From NCBI GenBank assembly GCA_963774765.1, contig CAVZGP010000011.1, positions 558,001 through 622,000 on the forward strand: a stretch of 64,000 nt of DNA, written 5' to 3'. Source of the DNA: Sva-07 sp963774765. Its GTDB lineage: Bacteria; Actinomycetota; Acidimicrobiia; Acidimicrobiales; Ilumatobacteraceae. Position numbers and translations under genes: made by a program. Positions 1 to 8,270 of the stretch are shown here, in pieces; within the stretch, counting starts at the first letter, position 1, and each line of letters opens with the position of its first letter. Below the pieces are notes generated by a model. The model saw nothing but the letters and a program-made list of their open reading frames with translations. It was not told the origin of the DNA and searched no databases.

Positions 1-241
1 GGTACGAGGGCTCGTAGACCGCATCGTGATAGAACGCGGCCGCCACCACCTCGTCGAGATGCTCGACCGGCTCGGCCAGTGCGAGGTCCTCGACGTGGCG
101 GATCACCGACGCCACGTGACTGGCGTTGTGGTAGCGGCGATGCTTCTCGCGGTGGCGTGCAAGGAGGCCGTCGAGCAGCGTCGGGTCGACGGTGACGTGG
201 CGCTGCCAGGCGACCTCCAGTTCGAGATCTCGATCGCTCAT
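1..241 (-). CDS. HD-superfamily metal-dependent phosphohydrolase, N-terminal part (cut by window edge)
   Basis: Reading leftward from ATG at 239-241, the first 80 residues are visible and the rest lies outside the window. They contain YHNASH (residues 37-42) and FYHDAVYEP (70-78). These are the histidine and His-Asp metal-binding motifs of the small predicted HD phosphohydrolase family (COG4339-like). The substrate is unknown. The divergent neighbour encodes a DUF4031 protein; these two families are often adjacent in actinobacteria, which supports the call. CACACT lies 6 nt before the start and may be a weak leaderless -10 box. Confidence 0.8.
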   Translation of the reverse strand, partial: MSDRDLELEVAWQRHVTVDPTLLDGLLARHREKHRRYHNASHVASVIRHVEDLALAEPVEHLDEVVAAAFYHDAVYEPSY

Positions 242-279
242 CGTCTCAGTGTGCCAGTCGCCGTGGCAGGGTGATGGGC

Positions 280-600
280 GTGACGATCTTGATCGACGAA
301 GCCAGATGGTGGTGGCGCGGCAAGAAGTGGTGTCACCTGGTCAGCGACTCGTCGTACGACGAACTGCACGAGTTCGCCGATCGCATCGGCATTCCTCGAC
401 GGGGGTTCCAAGGCGATCACTACGACATTCCCGAGGAATACCGGCCCGAGCTGATCGCGGCCGGCGCCGAGCAGGTCGAGAGCCGCGAGCTGGTGCGCCG
501 CATCCGCGACGCCGGCCTGCGGTTGAGCCCGGCCGAACGCCGCGCCCGCACGGTCCGCGGCGAACTCGCATCGCGGCCCAGCCATCCGACTCACCGATGA
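280..600 (+). CDS. DUF4031 domain protein
   Basis: A 106-residue protein made almost entirely of the DUF4031 domain. It has the typical opening TILIDEARWWWRGKKWCHL, then SSYDELHEFADRIGIP and GDHYDIPEEYRPELIAAGA. Function is unknown for the family. I chose GTG at 280 because family members begin at this point; ATG at 274 and GTG at 271 are in frame and would add two or three residues. It is divergent from the HD protein, with 38 bp between starts. Its TGA stop (598-600) lies inside a palindromic repeat element. Confidence 0.8.
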   Translation: MTILIDEARWWWRGKKWCHLVSDSSYDELHEFADRIGIPRRGFQGDHYDIPEEYRPELIAAGAEQVESRELVRRIRDAGLRLSPAERRARTVRGELASRPSHPTHR

Positions 601-634
601 GCCAACCAACCGCATACGGCGGTTTCGCTCATCG
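595..634. repeat. Palindromic repeat family A, copy 1
   Basis: Imperfect inverted repeat with outer arms CGATGAGC (595-602) and GCTCATCG (627-634). An inner stem AACCGC/GCGGTT encloses the loop ATACG. It shares the ATACGGCGGTTTCGCTCATC half with copy 3 and, as reverse complement, with copy 2. It lies between two convergent genes and contains the stop codon of the DUF4031 gene. No T-tract follows, so a simple intrinsic terminator is not obvious. Confidence 0.75.
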
Positions 635-686
635 CAACCGGGTGCCGGACCGACGTACTGGTCGTGTGGTTCGTTGCCGTGTTCGC

Positions 687-1118
687 TCATGCCGCCCACC
701 GGTCGGGCTCGCCGAACATCTCGCGTGGGCGTTGCGGCCCGGATCGACCGAGCACGAACCACTCGACCAGTTCGAGTCCGCCGGCGCGGCACTGATCGCT
801 CGCTTCGAGCCAACGGTGGACGTCGTCGGGTTCGACGTCGCCGTCGGGTCGGCTCGATGCCACGATCATTGCCTCGAACGGGCCATGCTGCCCGGCCGAC
901 GCCAGGCATTTCCCGATCACACCGAACACCGCATCGTCATCGCGAGTGTCGGTGACGATGAGGATCGACGAACCGCACCGTTCGGCGTCGAGCAGGATGA
1001 CGATGGTGTCGTGGCCGTATGGAGCGGCGAGCGCAAGGACGGCCAGCGCGTCGTCGGCGGAGCGGATCGGGTCGATGCCGCCTCGTGGTACCGGGTGGAA
1101 CGTGCGGTCGCGAGACAT
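687..1118 (-). CDS. Conserved hypothetical protein
   Basis: A 143-residue soluble protein that I cannot assign to a named family. It has no signal peptide or membrane segment. It alternates hydrophobic strands (TIVILLDAE, SSILIVTDT, FEAMIVASS) with helices, which suggests a small alpha/beta fold. The start is well supported: GAAGGAG lies just upstream of ATG at 1116-1118, so this gene appears to use a Shine-Dalgarno sequence. It faces away from the ArsC-family gene, with about 116 bp between starts, and converges on the DUF4031 gene. Confidence 0.6.
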   Translation of the reverse strand: MSRDRTFHPVPRGGIDPIRSADDALAVLALAAPYGHDTIVILLDAERCGSSILIVTDTRDDDAVFGVIGKCLASAGQHGPFEAMIVASSRPDGDVEPDDVHRWLEASDQCRAGGLELVEWFVLGRSGPQRPREMFGEPDRWAA

Positions 1119-1221
1119 GGTGTCTCCTTCGGTCGAGATGATCTGCGAAGGAGGGAGTCGGCAGCACCGACGTTACCGGCGCAGACGCACAACCGATGAG
1201 AGCAGCGTTCCGATCAGGTCG

Positions 1222-1227
1222 TAACCT
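1222..1227 (+). promoter_or_regulatory. Leaderless -10 box of the ArsC-family gene
   Basis: TAACCT followed by 7 nt and then ATG at 1235. The spacing matches that before many other genes in this window. It fixes the ATG upstream of the in-frame TGA as the true start. Confidence 0.6.
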
Positions 1228-1234
1228 CGGCCGC

Positions 1235-1636
1235 ATGGCCACCAGCACTGCCGTCGCGACGATCTTCCACAATGCGCATTGAAACTCCTCCGTCAATGCC
1301 GTGCGCATTGCCGAAGAACTCGGTGTCGAGGTCGACATCGTGAACTACATCAAGACGCCACCGGACGCCGACACACTCCGGTCGATCATCGCCAAGCTCG
1401 AAGACGAGCCCACGGCACTGGTGCGGCGCGACAGCATGTGGAAGAAGCTCGGCCTCACCGACGACGACGCCGCCACCGAGGAGCAGATCGTGAACCTGCT
1501 GGTCGCGCACAAGCAACTGCTGCAACGCCCGGTCGTGGTCACCGCAGATGTGGCGCTCATCGGCCGGCCGAAGGAACGTGTGACCGAGCTGCTCGCGCCG
1601 CTCGCATCGCGGTCGGGGACGATGCCGGCTGAGTGA
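1235..1636 (+). CDS. ArsC-family thioredoxin-fold reductase, candidate selenoprotein (in-frame TGA read as Sec16)
   Basis: Read through the TGA at 1280-1282, the frame gives a 133-residue ArsC/Spx-fold protein. It starts MATSTAVATIFHNAH, then codon 16 (TGA), then NSSVNAVRIAEELG. Arsenate reductases carry HNPRC in this place, so TGA sits exactly at the redox cysteine. The rest is a normal ArsC domain: YIKTPP, LVRRDSMWKKLGL and RPVVVTADVALIGRP. A start after the TGA would remove the first strand and the active site. The hairpin at 1294-1310 fits a bacterial SECIS. The stop overlaps the GTG of the ABC exporter gene, so the two are probably co-transcribed. Substrate is unknown: arsenate, or another thiol/selenol redox reaction. 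Sequencing error or a nonsense mutation are the alternatives. Confidence 0.72.
1294..1310 (+). promoter_or_regulatory. Putative bacterial SECIS hairpin
   Basis: CAATGC (1294-1299) pairs with GCATTG (1305-1310) around the five-base loop CGTGC. Beyond one mismatch, two more G-C pairs extend the stem (1291-1292 with 1312-1313). The loop starts 18 nt after the TGA and has G as its second base. Both fit the published description of bSECIS elements: loop 16-37 nt after UGA and a G in the first two loop bases. Confidence 0.55.
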
Positions 1637-3525
1637 GTGCTGACACCGCCACACTGAACGAAGTCCCCGCGCCGGGAACCGACGCGCACGATCCACCGTC
1701 GCGTTGGAAGCTGCTGTCGACCACGTTGCGCGCCCAACGCAAGAACCTCATCATCGGCAGCGCGGTCGGGCTGCTGTGGATGGTCGGCAAGGTGTCGGTG
1801 CCGCTGCTGGTGCGCTACAGCATCGACCGCGGTATCGAGCAGGACGACATGCTGCTGCTGTGGGCGTCGTTGATCGCGCTCGCCGGTGTCGCCGTCGGCA
1901 CGTTCACCGCGCTGCGGCGGTTCTACGCGTTCCGGGAGGCTCGCTGGACCGAGACCCGACTGCGCGAGCAGCTGTTCAACCACATCCTGTCGCTGCACGT
2001 CGGCTATCACGATCGGGCCCAGACGGGCCAGCTGATGAGCCGCTCGTCGAGTGACCTGAACCAGATCCAGTCGTTCGTGGTGATGATCCCGATCACGTTG
2101 TCGAACTTCTCGATGATCATCGCGGTGTCGGTGATCCTCTTCGCCACCGACTGGAAGCTCGCCCTCATCGCCTTGGCGCCGTTGCCGTTCGTCAACATCG
2201 CCGGCCGTCGGTTCTCGCACTCGATCCACGGCGCTGTGCTCCAGGTGCAGATGGAACAGGCAGAGCTGGCCACCGTCGTCGAGGAGAGCGTCGGGGGCGT
2301 GCGCGTCGTCAAGGGATTCGGTGCCGAGGAGGTGCAGTCGGCCCGGCTCCGCACGGAGGCCGACGACATCCAGACAGCATCGATCAGTGCGGCGCAGATC
2401 CGTGCCAAGTACCTCCCGGCGATCGAGCTACTGCCACAGCTGGGCCTCATCGCCGTGCTCGGCGTGGGCGGCATGCAGGTGATCAACGGCGACCTCACCG
2501 TTGGACAGCTCGTCCAGTTCAACTTCTACGTCGCCCTGCTCGTGTCACCACTGCGCATGCTCGGCATGACGATCGCCTGGGCCCAGCGGGCAGGTGCTGC
2601 ACTCGAGCGCGTCAACGAAGTGCTCGACACGGCCCCGCTGATCACCGATCCGCCACACCCGCTCCATCTGCCTCCCGCCGAGCGCGCGGGAGCTGTGCAG
2701 TTCCGCGGCGTCCGGTTCGGCTACGACCCGTCCGCGCCCGTCCTGGACGGGTTCGACCTCGACCTCGTCCCGGGCCAATCCGTGGCGCTCGTCGGCGCAA
2801 CCGGCTCGGGCAAATCGACCGTCGCCAGGCTTCTCGTGCGGTTCTATGACGTCGACGAGGGCAGGGTGCGCATCGACGGTGTCAATGTTCGTGACTTGGC
2901 GTTGCGCGACGTTCGGCGCGCCGTGGGCATCGTCTTCGAGGACACCTTGCTGTTCCACGACACGGTGGCGGCGAACATCGCGTTTGCCGAGCCCGATGCC
3001 GACCGCGAGTTGGTCGAGCGGGCAGCGCGTCTCGCTGGAGCGCACGATTTCATCATGGGGCTGCCCGAGGCGTACGACACGCTCCTCGGTGAGCGTGGGT
3101 TCTCGCTCTCGGGTGGACAGCGCCAACGCATCGCGATCGCCCGAGCGATCCTCGCCGACCCCCGCGTGCTGATCCTCGACGATGCAACCTCGGCGGTCGA
3201 CCCGTCGAAGGAGCACGAGATCCGGTCGGCGATGTCGACGGTGATGGACGGTCGAACCACGATCGTGATCGCCCACCGACCCGGCACGATCGCGCTGGCC
3301 GACACGGTTGTGCTCCTCGACAGCGGCCGCGTCATCGCATCGGGACCGCACCAGGAACTGCTGGATCGCGAGCCGCGATACCGCGATGTTCTCGCTGCCA
3401 TGGCCGCGGAGGACGAGGAACAGCGTGCCGGGCTCTCCGCCGAGACCGGCGACGACGCTGGGGTCGATGCCGAGGTCGATGCTGGGGTCGATGCCGGCCC
3501 TCGAACTCCGGTGGGGGGTGACTGA
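1633..3525 (+). CDS. ABC exporter half-transporter, degenerate-site subunit
   Basis: A 630-residue half-transporter with an N-terminal six-helix domain (about residues 30-330) and a C-terminal ATPase domain. It shows Walker A GATGSGKST (about 388-396), signature LSGGQ (about 492-496) and Walker B LILDDATS. The residue after the Walker B Asp is Asp, not the catalytic Glu. This marks the weak ATP site of heterodimeric exporters such as TM287/288. GTG at 1633 overlaps the ArsC-family stop, and the stop overlaps the ATG of the second subunit. The C-terminal tail is acidic and repetitive (GVDAEVDAGVDAG). The exported substrate cannot be told from sequence. Confidence 0.9.
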   Translation: MSADTATLNEVPAPGTDAHDPPSRWKLLSTTLRAQRKNLIIGSAVGLLWMVGKVSVPLLVRYSIDRGIEQDDMLLLWASLIALAGVAVGTFTALRRFYAFREARWTETRLREQLFNHILSLHVGYHDRAQTGQLMSRSSSDLNQIQSFVVMIPITLSNFSMIIAVSVILFATDWKLALIALAPLPFVNIAGRRFSHSIHGAVLQVQMEQAELATVVEESVGGVRVVKGFGAEEVQSARLRTEADDIQTASISAAQIRAKYLPAIELLPQLGLIAVLGVGGMQVINGDLTVGQLVQFNFYVALLVSPLRMLGMTIAWAQRAGAALERVNEVLDTAPLITDPPHPLHLPPAERAGAVQFRGVRFGYDPSAPVLDGFDLDLVPGQSVALVGATGSGKSTVARLLVRFYDVDEGRVRIDGVNVRDLALRDVRRAVGIVFEDTLLFHDTVAANIAFAEPDADRELVERAARLAGAHDFIMGLPEAYDTLLGERGFSLSGGQRQRIAIARAILADPRVLILDDATSAVDPSKEHEIRSAMSTVMDGRTTIVIAHRPGTIALADTVVLLDSGRVIASGPHQELLDREPRYRDVLAAMAAEDEEQRAGLSAETGDDAGVDAEVDAGVDAGPRTPVGGD

Positions 3526-5315
3526 TGCACAGCATGGGAGCGATCTCCGACGAGGACAAACTCGATGCCGATGAGGCGAAGAAGGTGTTGCGTCGTACCG
3601 CCGGGATGGCACGACCGTTCCGCAAGACGGTCTTTGCAGCACTCACCTTCACGGTCCTGTCGACGCTCGGCGTGGTGGCCGGTCCCGTCATCCTCGGCTG
3701 GGCGATCGACAACGGGATCACGCCGCCGGGCGACAGCGGAGTCCTTCGCAATGCCGTGATCTTCTACATGGTGCTGACCGTGGTCGCCTACCTGGCGGCG
3801 CGCCAGCAGTACATCCTGATCAATCGCGCCGGTGAAGGCTTCCTGCGATCCCTGCGCATCCGGGTGTTCGACCACATTCAGAAGCAGTCGCTCGCGTTCT
3901 TCGACCGCAACAAGTCAGGCGTGCTCGTCGCCCGCATGACGTCCGACGTCGAGTCGATGGGCGAACTCGTGCAGTTCGGGCTGCTTCAGTTCGTCTCGGC
4001 GATCCTGCTCGTCGGATTCGCCCTGGTGGCGGCCCTGCTCACGTCATGGCAGTTGACGCTGGTGGGCATGTTGGTGATGCCCGTGATCATCGGCGCGTCC
4101 CGCAAGTTCCAACGCGACTCGAACGCGGCGTACCTGGACGTTCGCGAGAACATCGGCCAGAACCTGTCGACGCTGCAGGAGGGCATCGCCGGCGTCCGGG
4201 TCATTCAGGCCTACGCTCGCGAACCCGAGCAGCGGCGCCGGTTCCAACTGTCGAACCGTGAGCTCTACGACTCGCACGTCCACAGCGTGCGCGTGTCGAC
4301 ATGGTACTTCGGGCTTGTCGAGACGGCCGGCGTGGTGGCGACCGCCCTCATCGTCGGCGTTGGCGGGTGGCTGTACACGAATGACGTGGTGAAGGTCGGC
4401 CAGATCATCACCGTCGTGCTGCTTTTCGCCCAGCTGTTCGAGCCGGTGCAGCAGCTGTCGCAGTTGTACAACACCGTGCAGTCGTCGGCGGCCGCGCTCA
4501 ACAAGCTGTTCGGCATCCTCGACACCGAGCCCGACGTCCAGGACGGCCCGAGCGAGCTGCCCGCCAATGGCGCGCTCGTCGTCGACGAGGTGGGATTCCG
4601 GTACCCCGCCACCGAGACACCGGTCCTGAGAGACGTGTCGATCACCGTTGCCGACGGCGAGCGACTGGCGCTGGTCGGCCCGACCGGTGCCGGCAAGTCG
4701 ACGCTCGCCAAGCTGATGGCGCGTCTGTACGACCCGACCGAGGGCACGATCACGTTCGGTGGCATCGACCTGCGAGACGCCACGCTCGCCTCGCTGCGTC
4801 ACCGCGTGGTCGTCGTGCCGCAGGAGGGGTTCCTCTTCGGTGGCACGATCGCCGACAACGTCCGCATCGCCCGAGCGGATGCGACCGATGACGAGGTGCG
4901 TGCGGCGTTCGAGGCGATCGGTGCCCTCGAACGGTTCGACGAATTCGCCGATGGGATCCACACCGAGGTCCGCGAGCGCGGCTCGCGGCTGTCGGCCGGC
5001 GAGCGCCAGCTCGTGTCGCTCGCGCGAGCGGCGTTGGTCGATCCGGCGGTACTCGTGCTCGACGAGGCGACGAGCAACCTCGATCCCGGCACCGAGTTCA
5101 TCGTCGAACGGGCGCTCGACTCGTTGATGAGCGGCCGTACCACGATCGTCGTGGCCCACCGCCTGTCGACGATCCAGCGTGCCGATCGCATCGGCGTGAT
5201 CGACGGTGGACGGCTGGTCGAACTCGGCAACCACGACGAACTGCTCGCGCTCGGTGGCCGGTACGCATCGCTCGCGGATGCCTGGGCGAAGAGCCAGCCC
5301 GTCGCCGGCAACTGA
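3525..5315 (+). CDS. ABC exporter half-transporter, catalytic-site subunit
   Basis: A 596-residue membrane-ATPase fusion with Walker A GPTGAGKST (about 385-393) and Walker B LVLDEATS with the catalytic Glu. Its signature motif is LSAGE instead of LSGGQ. In a head-to-tail dimer this altered signature would face the Asp-containing Walker B of the partner, so both changes fall in the same ATP site. The gene starts inside the stop codon of the first subunit (TGATG), which supports a heterodimer. Substrate is unknown; drug, lipid or peptide export are all possible. Confidence 0.9.
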   Translation: MHSMGAISDEDKLDADEAKKVLRRTAGMARPFRKTVFAALTFTVLSTLGVVAGPVILGWAIDNGITPPGDSGVLRNAVIFYMVLTVVAYLAARQQYILINRAGEGFLRSLRIRVFDHIQKQSLAFFDRNKSGVLVARMTSDVESMGELVQFGLLQFVSAILLVGFALVAALLTSWQLTLVGMLVMPVIIGASRKFQRDSNAAYLDVRENIGQNLSTLQEGIAGVRVIQAYAREPEQRRRFQLSNRELYDSHVHSVRVSTWYFGLVETAGVVATALIVGVGGWLYTNDVVKVGQIITVVLLFAQLFEPVQQLSQLYNTVQSSAAALNKLFGILDTEPDVQDGPSELPANGALVVDEVGFRYPATETPVLRDVSITVADGERLALVGPTGAGKSTLAKLMARLYDPTEGTITFGGIDLRDATLASLRHRVVVVPQEGFLFGGTIADNVRIARADATDDEVRAAFEAIGALERFDEFADGIHTEVRERGSRLSAGERQLVSLARAALVDPAVLVLDEATSNLDPGTEFIVERALDSLMSGRTTIVVAHRLSTIQRADRIGVIDGGRLVELGNHDELLALGGRYASLADAWAKSQPVAGN

Positions 5316-5366
5316 CCGGTTGCGCGGTGCCTGGGGCCTCCGCGGGTTCGGGCTGGAGTTGCGTTG

Positions 5367-5406
5367 CGATGAGCGAAACCGCCGTATCCGGTCGCTTCGC
5401 TCATCG
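5367..5406. repeat. Palindromic repeat family A, copy 2 (reverse orientation)
   Basis: Outer arms CGATGAGCGAA (5367-5377) and TTCGCTCATCG (5396-5406) form an 11-bp perfect inverted repeat around an 18-nt centre. The centre is the reverse complement of the copy 3 type. It lies between the convergent ABC exporter and YceI genes. Confidence 0.8.
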
Positions 5407-5416
5407 TGGGAGAACC

Positions 5417-6199
5417 TCAGGCTCGTTCGAAGACGAGGACGAACTCGACGAGGCCGTCGTCCTCGGTGCGGACCGGGCCGAACGACGGGTTGGTGATCCC
5501 GTAGTCCTCGAACACGACGGGGATCGACCCGAGCACGCCGATGCGACCGTCGGCGGTCTGTGCCGTGACGTCGAACGTGACCGGGTTGGTGACGCCTCGA
5601 AGCGTGAGTTCACCGGTCGCCGTGGCCGTGATCTGTTCGTCACCGACGGGAATCCGGCCGAACTCGATCGGCTCGGTGAGCACGAAGGTGGCGGTCGGGA
5701 ATTCGGCGGCGTTCATGATCGAACCGCTGAACTTGCCGTCGCGCCGCGAATCATCGCTCGTGATGTTCTCGATCTGGACCGTGATGTCGACGCCGGTCGC
5801 GGTCGTGCCGTCGATCGTGAGCATGCCGTCGATCTCGTTGCTGCGTCCGACGGCCGTCGTGTTGATTCCCGAGAGCACCTCCTCGACGCGATAGCCGAAC
5901 TCGGACGCCGTCGTCGGTACCCAGTCGCCGTCGACGTTGTCGACCTGCACCTGCTCGGTCGTCGGTGTTGTGTCGGGCGACGGCGCGTCGGTCGATTCCA
6001 CGTCCGTCGGGGATGTCGTTGCGACGAGCGCACTCGAGAGGTCGGCTTCATCGAGTGCGTCGGGTGAGTCGTTGATGAACTTGGCGTAGATGAAGATCGC
6101 TGCGAAGAGCATCACGAATCCGATGGCCACCCCGACGAGCACCCACTTGATCCAGCGCCTGGAGGAGGTCTCGGTCCGGGTCTCGTCGGTGTCGGTCAC
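5417..6199 (-). CDS. Membrane-anchored YceI-family protein
   Basis: A 260-residue protein with a short cytoplasmic N-terminus, one transmembrane helix (about 20-45, IKWVLVGVAIGFVMLFAAIF) and a Thr/Pro/Asp-rich linker. A C-terminal YceI lipocalin-like domain follows, with GDWVPTTASEFGYRVEE at its start and repeated beta-strands such as TATGELTLRGVTNPVTFDV. YceI domains bind polyprenoid or amphiphilic molecules, here on the outer face of the membrane. I chose GTG at 6197-6199, just before TDTDETRTE. It converges with the ABC exporter across repeat copy 2. The exact ligand is unknown. Confidence 0.85.
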   Translation of the reverse strand: MTDTDETRTETSSRRWIKWVLVGVAIGFVMLFAAIFIYAKFINDSPDALDEADLSSALVATTSPTDVESTDAPSPDTTPTTEQVQVDNVDGDWVPTTASEFGYRVEEVLSGINTTAVGRSNEIDGMLTIDGTTATGVDITVQIENITSDDSRRDGKFSGSIMNAAEFPTATFVLTEPIEFGRIPVGDEQITATATGELTLRGVTNPVTFDVTAQTADGRIGVLGSIPVVFEDYGITNPSFGPVRTEDDGLVEFVLVFERA

Positions 6200-6254
6200 G
6201 ACGTCGATTCTGGCAGAGCGCTGCCGCCCTCCGTCGCCGCGAACGTGTGAACTC

Positions 6255-7049
6255 CTAGAGAATCTGCGACAGGAACAGCTTGGTGCGCTCTTCCCTCGGG
6301 TTCTCGAAGAAGTGCTCCGGCGTGCCGACCTCGACGATCTGGCCATCGGCCATGAACACGACACGGTCGGCGACCTCACGAGCGAAGCCCATCTCGTGGG
6401 TCACCACGATCATCGTCATCCCGGAACGGGCGAGATCCTTCATCGTGTCGAGGACCTCGCCGATCATCTCGGGATCGAGCGCCGACGTCGGCTCGTCGAA
6501 GAGCATCACCTTCGGATTCATCGCGAGGGCCCGGGCGATCGCCACCCGCTGCTGCTGCCCACCCGACATCTGGCCCGGGTACTTGGATGCCTGTTCCGGG
6601 ATCTTCACCATCTCGAGCAGCTCCATCCCGAGCGCCTCGGCTTTCGCCTTGGGCATGCGACGCACCTTGCGAGGAGCCAGCGTGATGTTGTCGAGCACGG
6701 TGAGGTGCGGGAACAGGTTGAACGACTGGAACACCATCCCGGTCTCCCGACGGATCTCCTGGATGTTGCGGATGTCGTTCGACAGCTCGGTGCCGTCGAC
6801 CACGATGCGACCGGCGTCGTGTTCTTCGAGTCGGTTGATACACCGGATCAGCGTCGACTTGCCCGACCCCGATGGCCCGATGACGACCACCACCTCCTGG
6901 GTGCCCACGCGCAGGTTGATGTTCTGCAGCGCCTGGAAGTCGCCGAAGAACTTGTCGACACGCTCGATCTCGATCATCGCGGCGCCCGAGATGGCGGTCG
7001 CGTCGGCGAACACCGGTGCATCCCCGGGAGTCTCCTGGTCTTCGGTCAT
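6255..7049 (-). CDS. aapP: General L-amino-acid ABC transporter, ATP-binding protein
   Basis: A 264-residue polar amino-acid ABC ATPase. It has Walker A GPSGSGKST, a Q-loop in GMVFQSFNLFPHLTV, signature MSGGQQQR and Walker B VMLFDEPTSALD. It powers uptake through the two permeases encoded immediately upstream. ATG at 7047-7049 overlaps the stop of the second permease (ATGA), so the two are translationally coupled. About 24 residues precede the core domain (IEIERVDKFFGDFQAL). It is the last gene of a four-gene minus-strand operon. Confidence is high for the family and moderate for Aap-type substrate range. Confidence 0.92.
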   Translation of the reverse strand: MTEDQETPGDAPVFADATAISGAAMIEIERVDKFFGDFQALQNINLRVGTQEVVVVIGPSGSGKSTLIRCINRLEEHDAGRIVVDGTELSNDIRNIQEIRRETGMVFQSFNLFPHLTVLDNITLAPRKVRRMPKAKAEALGMELLEMVKIPEQASKYPGQMSGGQQQRVAIARALAMNPKVMLFDEPTSALDPEMIGEVLDTMKDLARSGMTMIVVTHEMGFAREVADRVVFMADGQIVEVGTPEHFFENPREERTKLFLSQIL

Positions 7050-8270
7050 CGGCTTCCCACTCCCAGTCGTTTCTCGAGGCGTTGGCTCTCTCGGCTCATC
7101 GTGTAGGACACGACCCAGAACATCAGCGCGGCGAACGTCAGGGTCTCTGCGATCAGGCCCTGGCCGCGGAACTCGGGTTGCGACGTGATCGCCCCCGACA
7201 CCTGCAGCAGTTCGAACAAGCCCATCGCGATTCCGGCGAGCGTCGTGTCCTTGAACAGGCTGATCAGCTGGCCGATCTGTGCGGGGATCACGTTGCGAAG
7301 CGCTTGCGGGAGCACGATGTAGCCCATCTGCCGGATCGGCGAGAGCCCCACAGCCTTCGCCGCTTCGATCTGGCCGCGCGGGATCGACTGCAGTCCACCG
7401 CGGATGATCTCGGCCATGTAGGCCGCAGTGAAGAACGTGAACACGACGATCGCTCGTGTCGATGTGGCCGGCGCGAGGCTGTCGGGCACGAAGAATCCCA
7501 GCGCGACGTTGGCGAGCAACAACAGCACGAACAGCGGTGCGCCGCGGATCAGTTCGATGTAGGTCGTGCAGACGAGGCGCACCAGCGGCAGCTCGGACCG
7601 TCGTCCCAATGCCAGCAGCACACCCAGCGGATAGCAGAGCACGATCGAGCACACGGCCAGGAAGAGGTTCAGCATGAAGCCGCCCCACCCGTCGAACCCG
7701 ACAGCGGTGACCACGTAGTAGTACATCCCGATCGGGATCGCGACGAAGACGACAACCGTGACCGCGGCGGCCACAGCGTTCATGCGGATGCGCCCGAGGA
7801 ACGGTCCGATCAGGCGTCCGACGATCGCGGCAACGGCGGCGAGGCCGGCGGTGATCCACGGTCCCGAGGTGCCGGCGAGCACGAGGATCAGCAGCACGAC
7901 CGCGAGAGGGAGCCAGAGTCGCTCGACCAGGTCGAAGACCCGGGTCGGGGTGAGTTCGGAGTCGGCTGCGGTCAGTCGTCCCGCTGCGGACCTGGCGGCC
8001 CCGAAAGAATCCGGCCAGCAGGCCGCCCCAGGCCGCAAGTACCACCACGGTGACAGCGAGGCGCAGCTCGTGTGCCTCCGGGTACCGACCGATCATGAGC
8101 AGGCGCAGGTTGACTTCGATGATCGTCCAACGACCGGTGATGAAGATGAAGCTGATCGTCTTGTAGAGGAGCCAGATCGCCAACGCGCCGAACACGACGG
8201 TCAGGACGGCATCGCGTCTGGTGCGGAACAGGTTGTGGCGGATCCACGCCGCCGCCGGGCCGCGGTTCAT
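7046..8270 (-). CDS. aapM: General L-amino-acid ABC transporter permease 2 (frameshifted in this sequence)
   Basis: AapM/BztC-like inner-membrane permease of about 408 residues with the permease signature EAAKAVGLSPIRQMGYIVLPQAL. The N-terminal part (MNRGPAAAWIRHNLF to GGLLAGFF) and the remainder lie in different frames. One extra base is present near 7990-8010, close to a CCCC run at 7999-8002. Without it the protein reads through normally, so the break is likely a sequencing or assembly error. ATG at 8268-8270 overlaps the stop of permease 1, and its own stop overlaps the ATPase start. Together the genes encode J-Q-M-P in the usual order. Confidence 0.85.

Noticed and set aside
192..1199. 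A long plus-strand open frame across the first 1.2 kb
   Set aside because: It is Arg-rich shadow sequence overlapping the HD, DUF4031 and hypothetical genes and has no domain or start signal.
1280..1282. TGA as a nonsense mutation or the end of a short peptide
   Set aside because: The stop sits exactly at the catalytic cysteine, the downstream domain is fully conserved, and the upstream start has its own promoter box. A random stop is possible but less likely; raw reads would decide.
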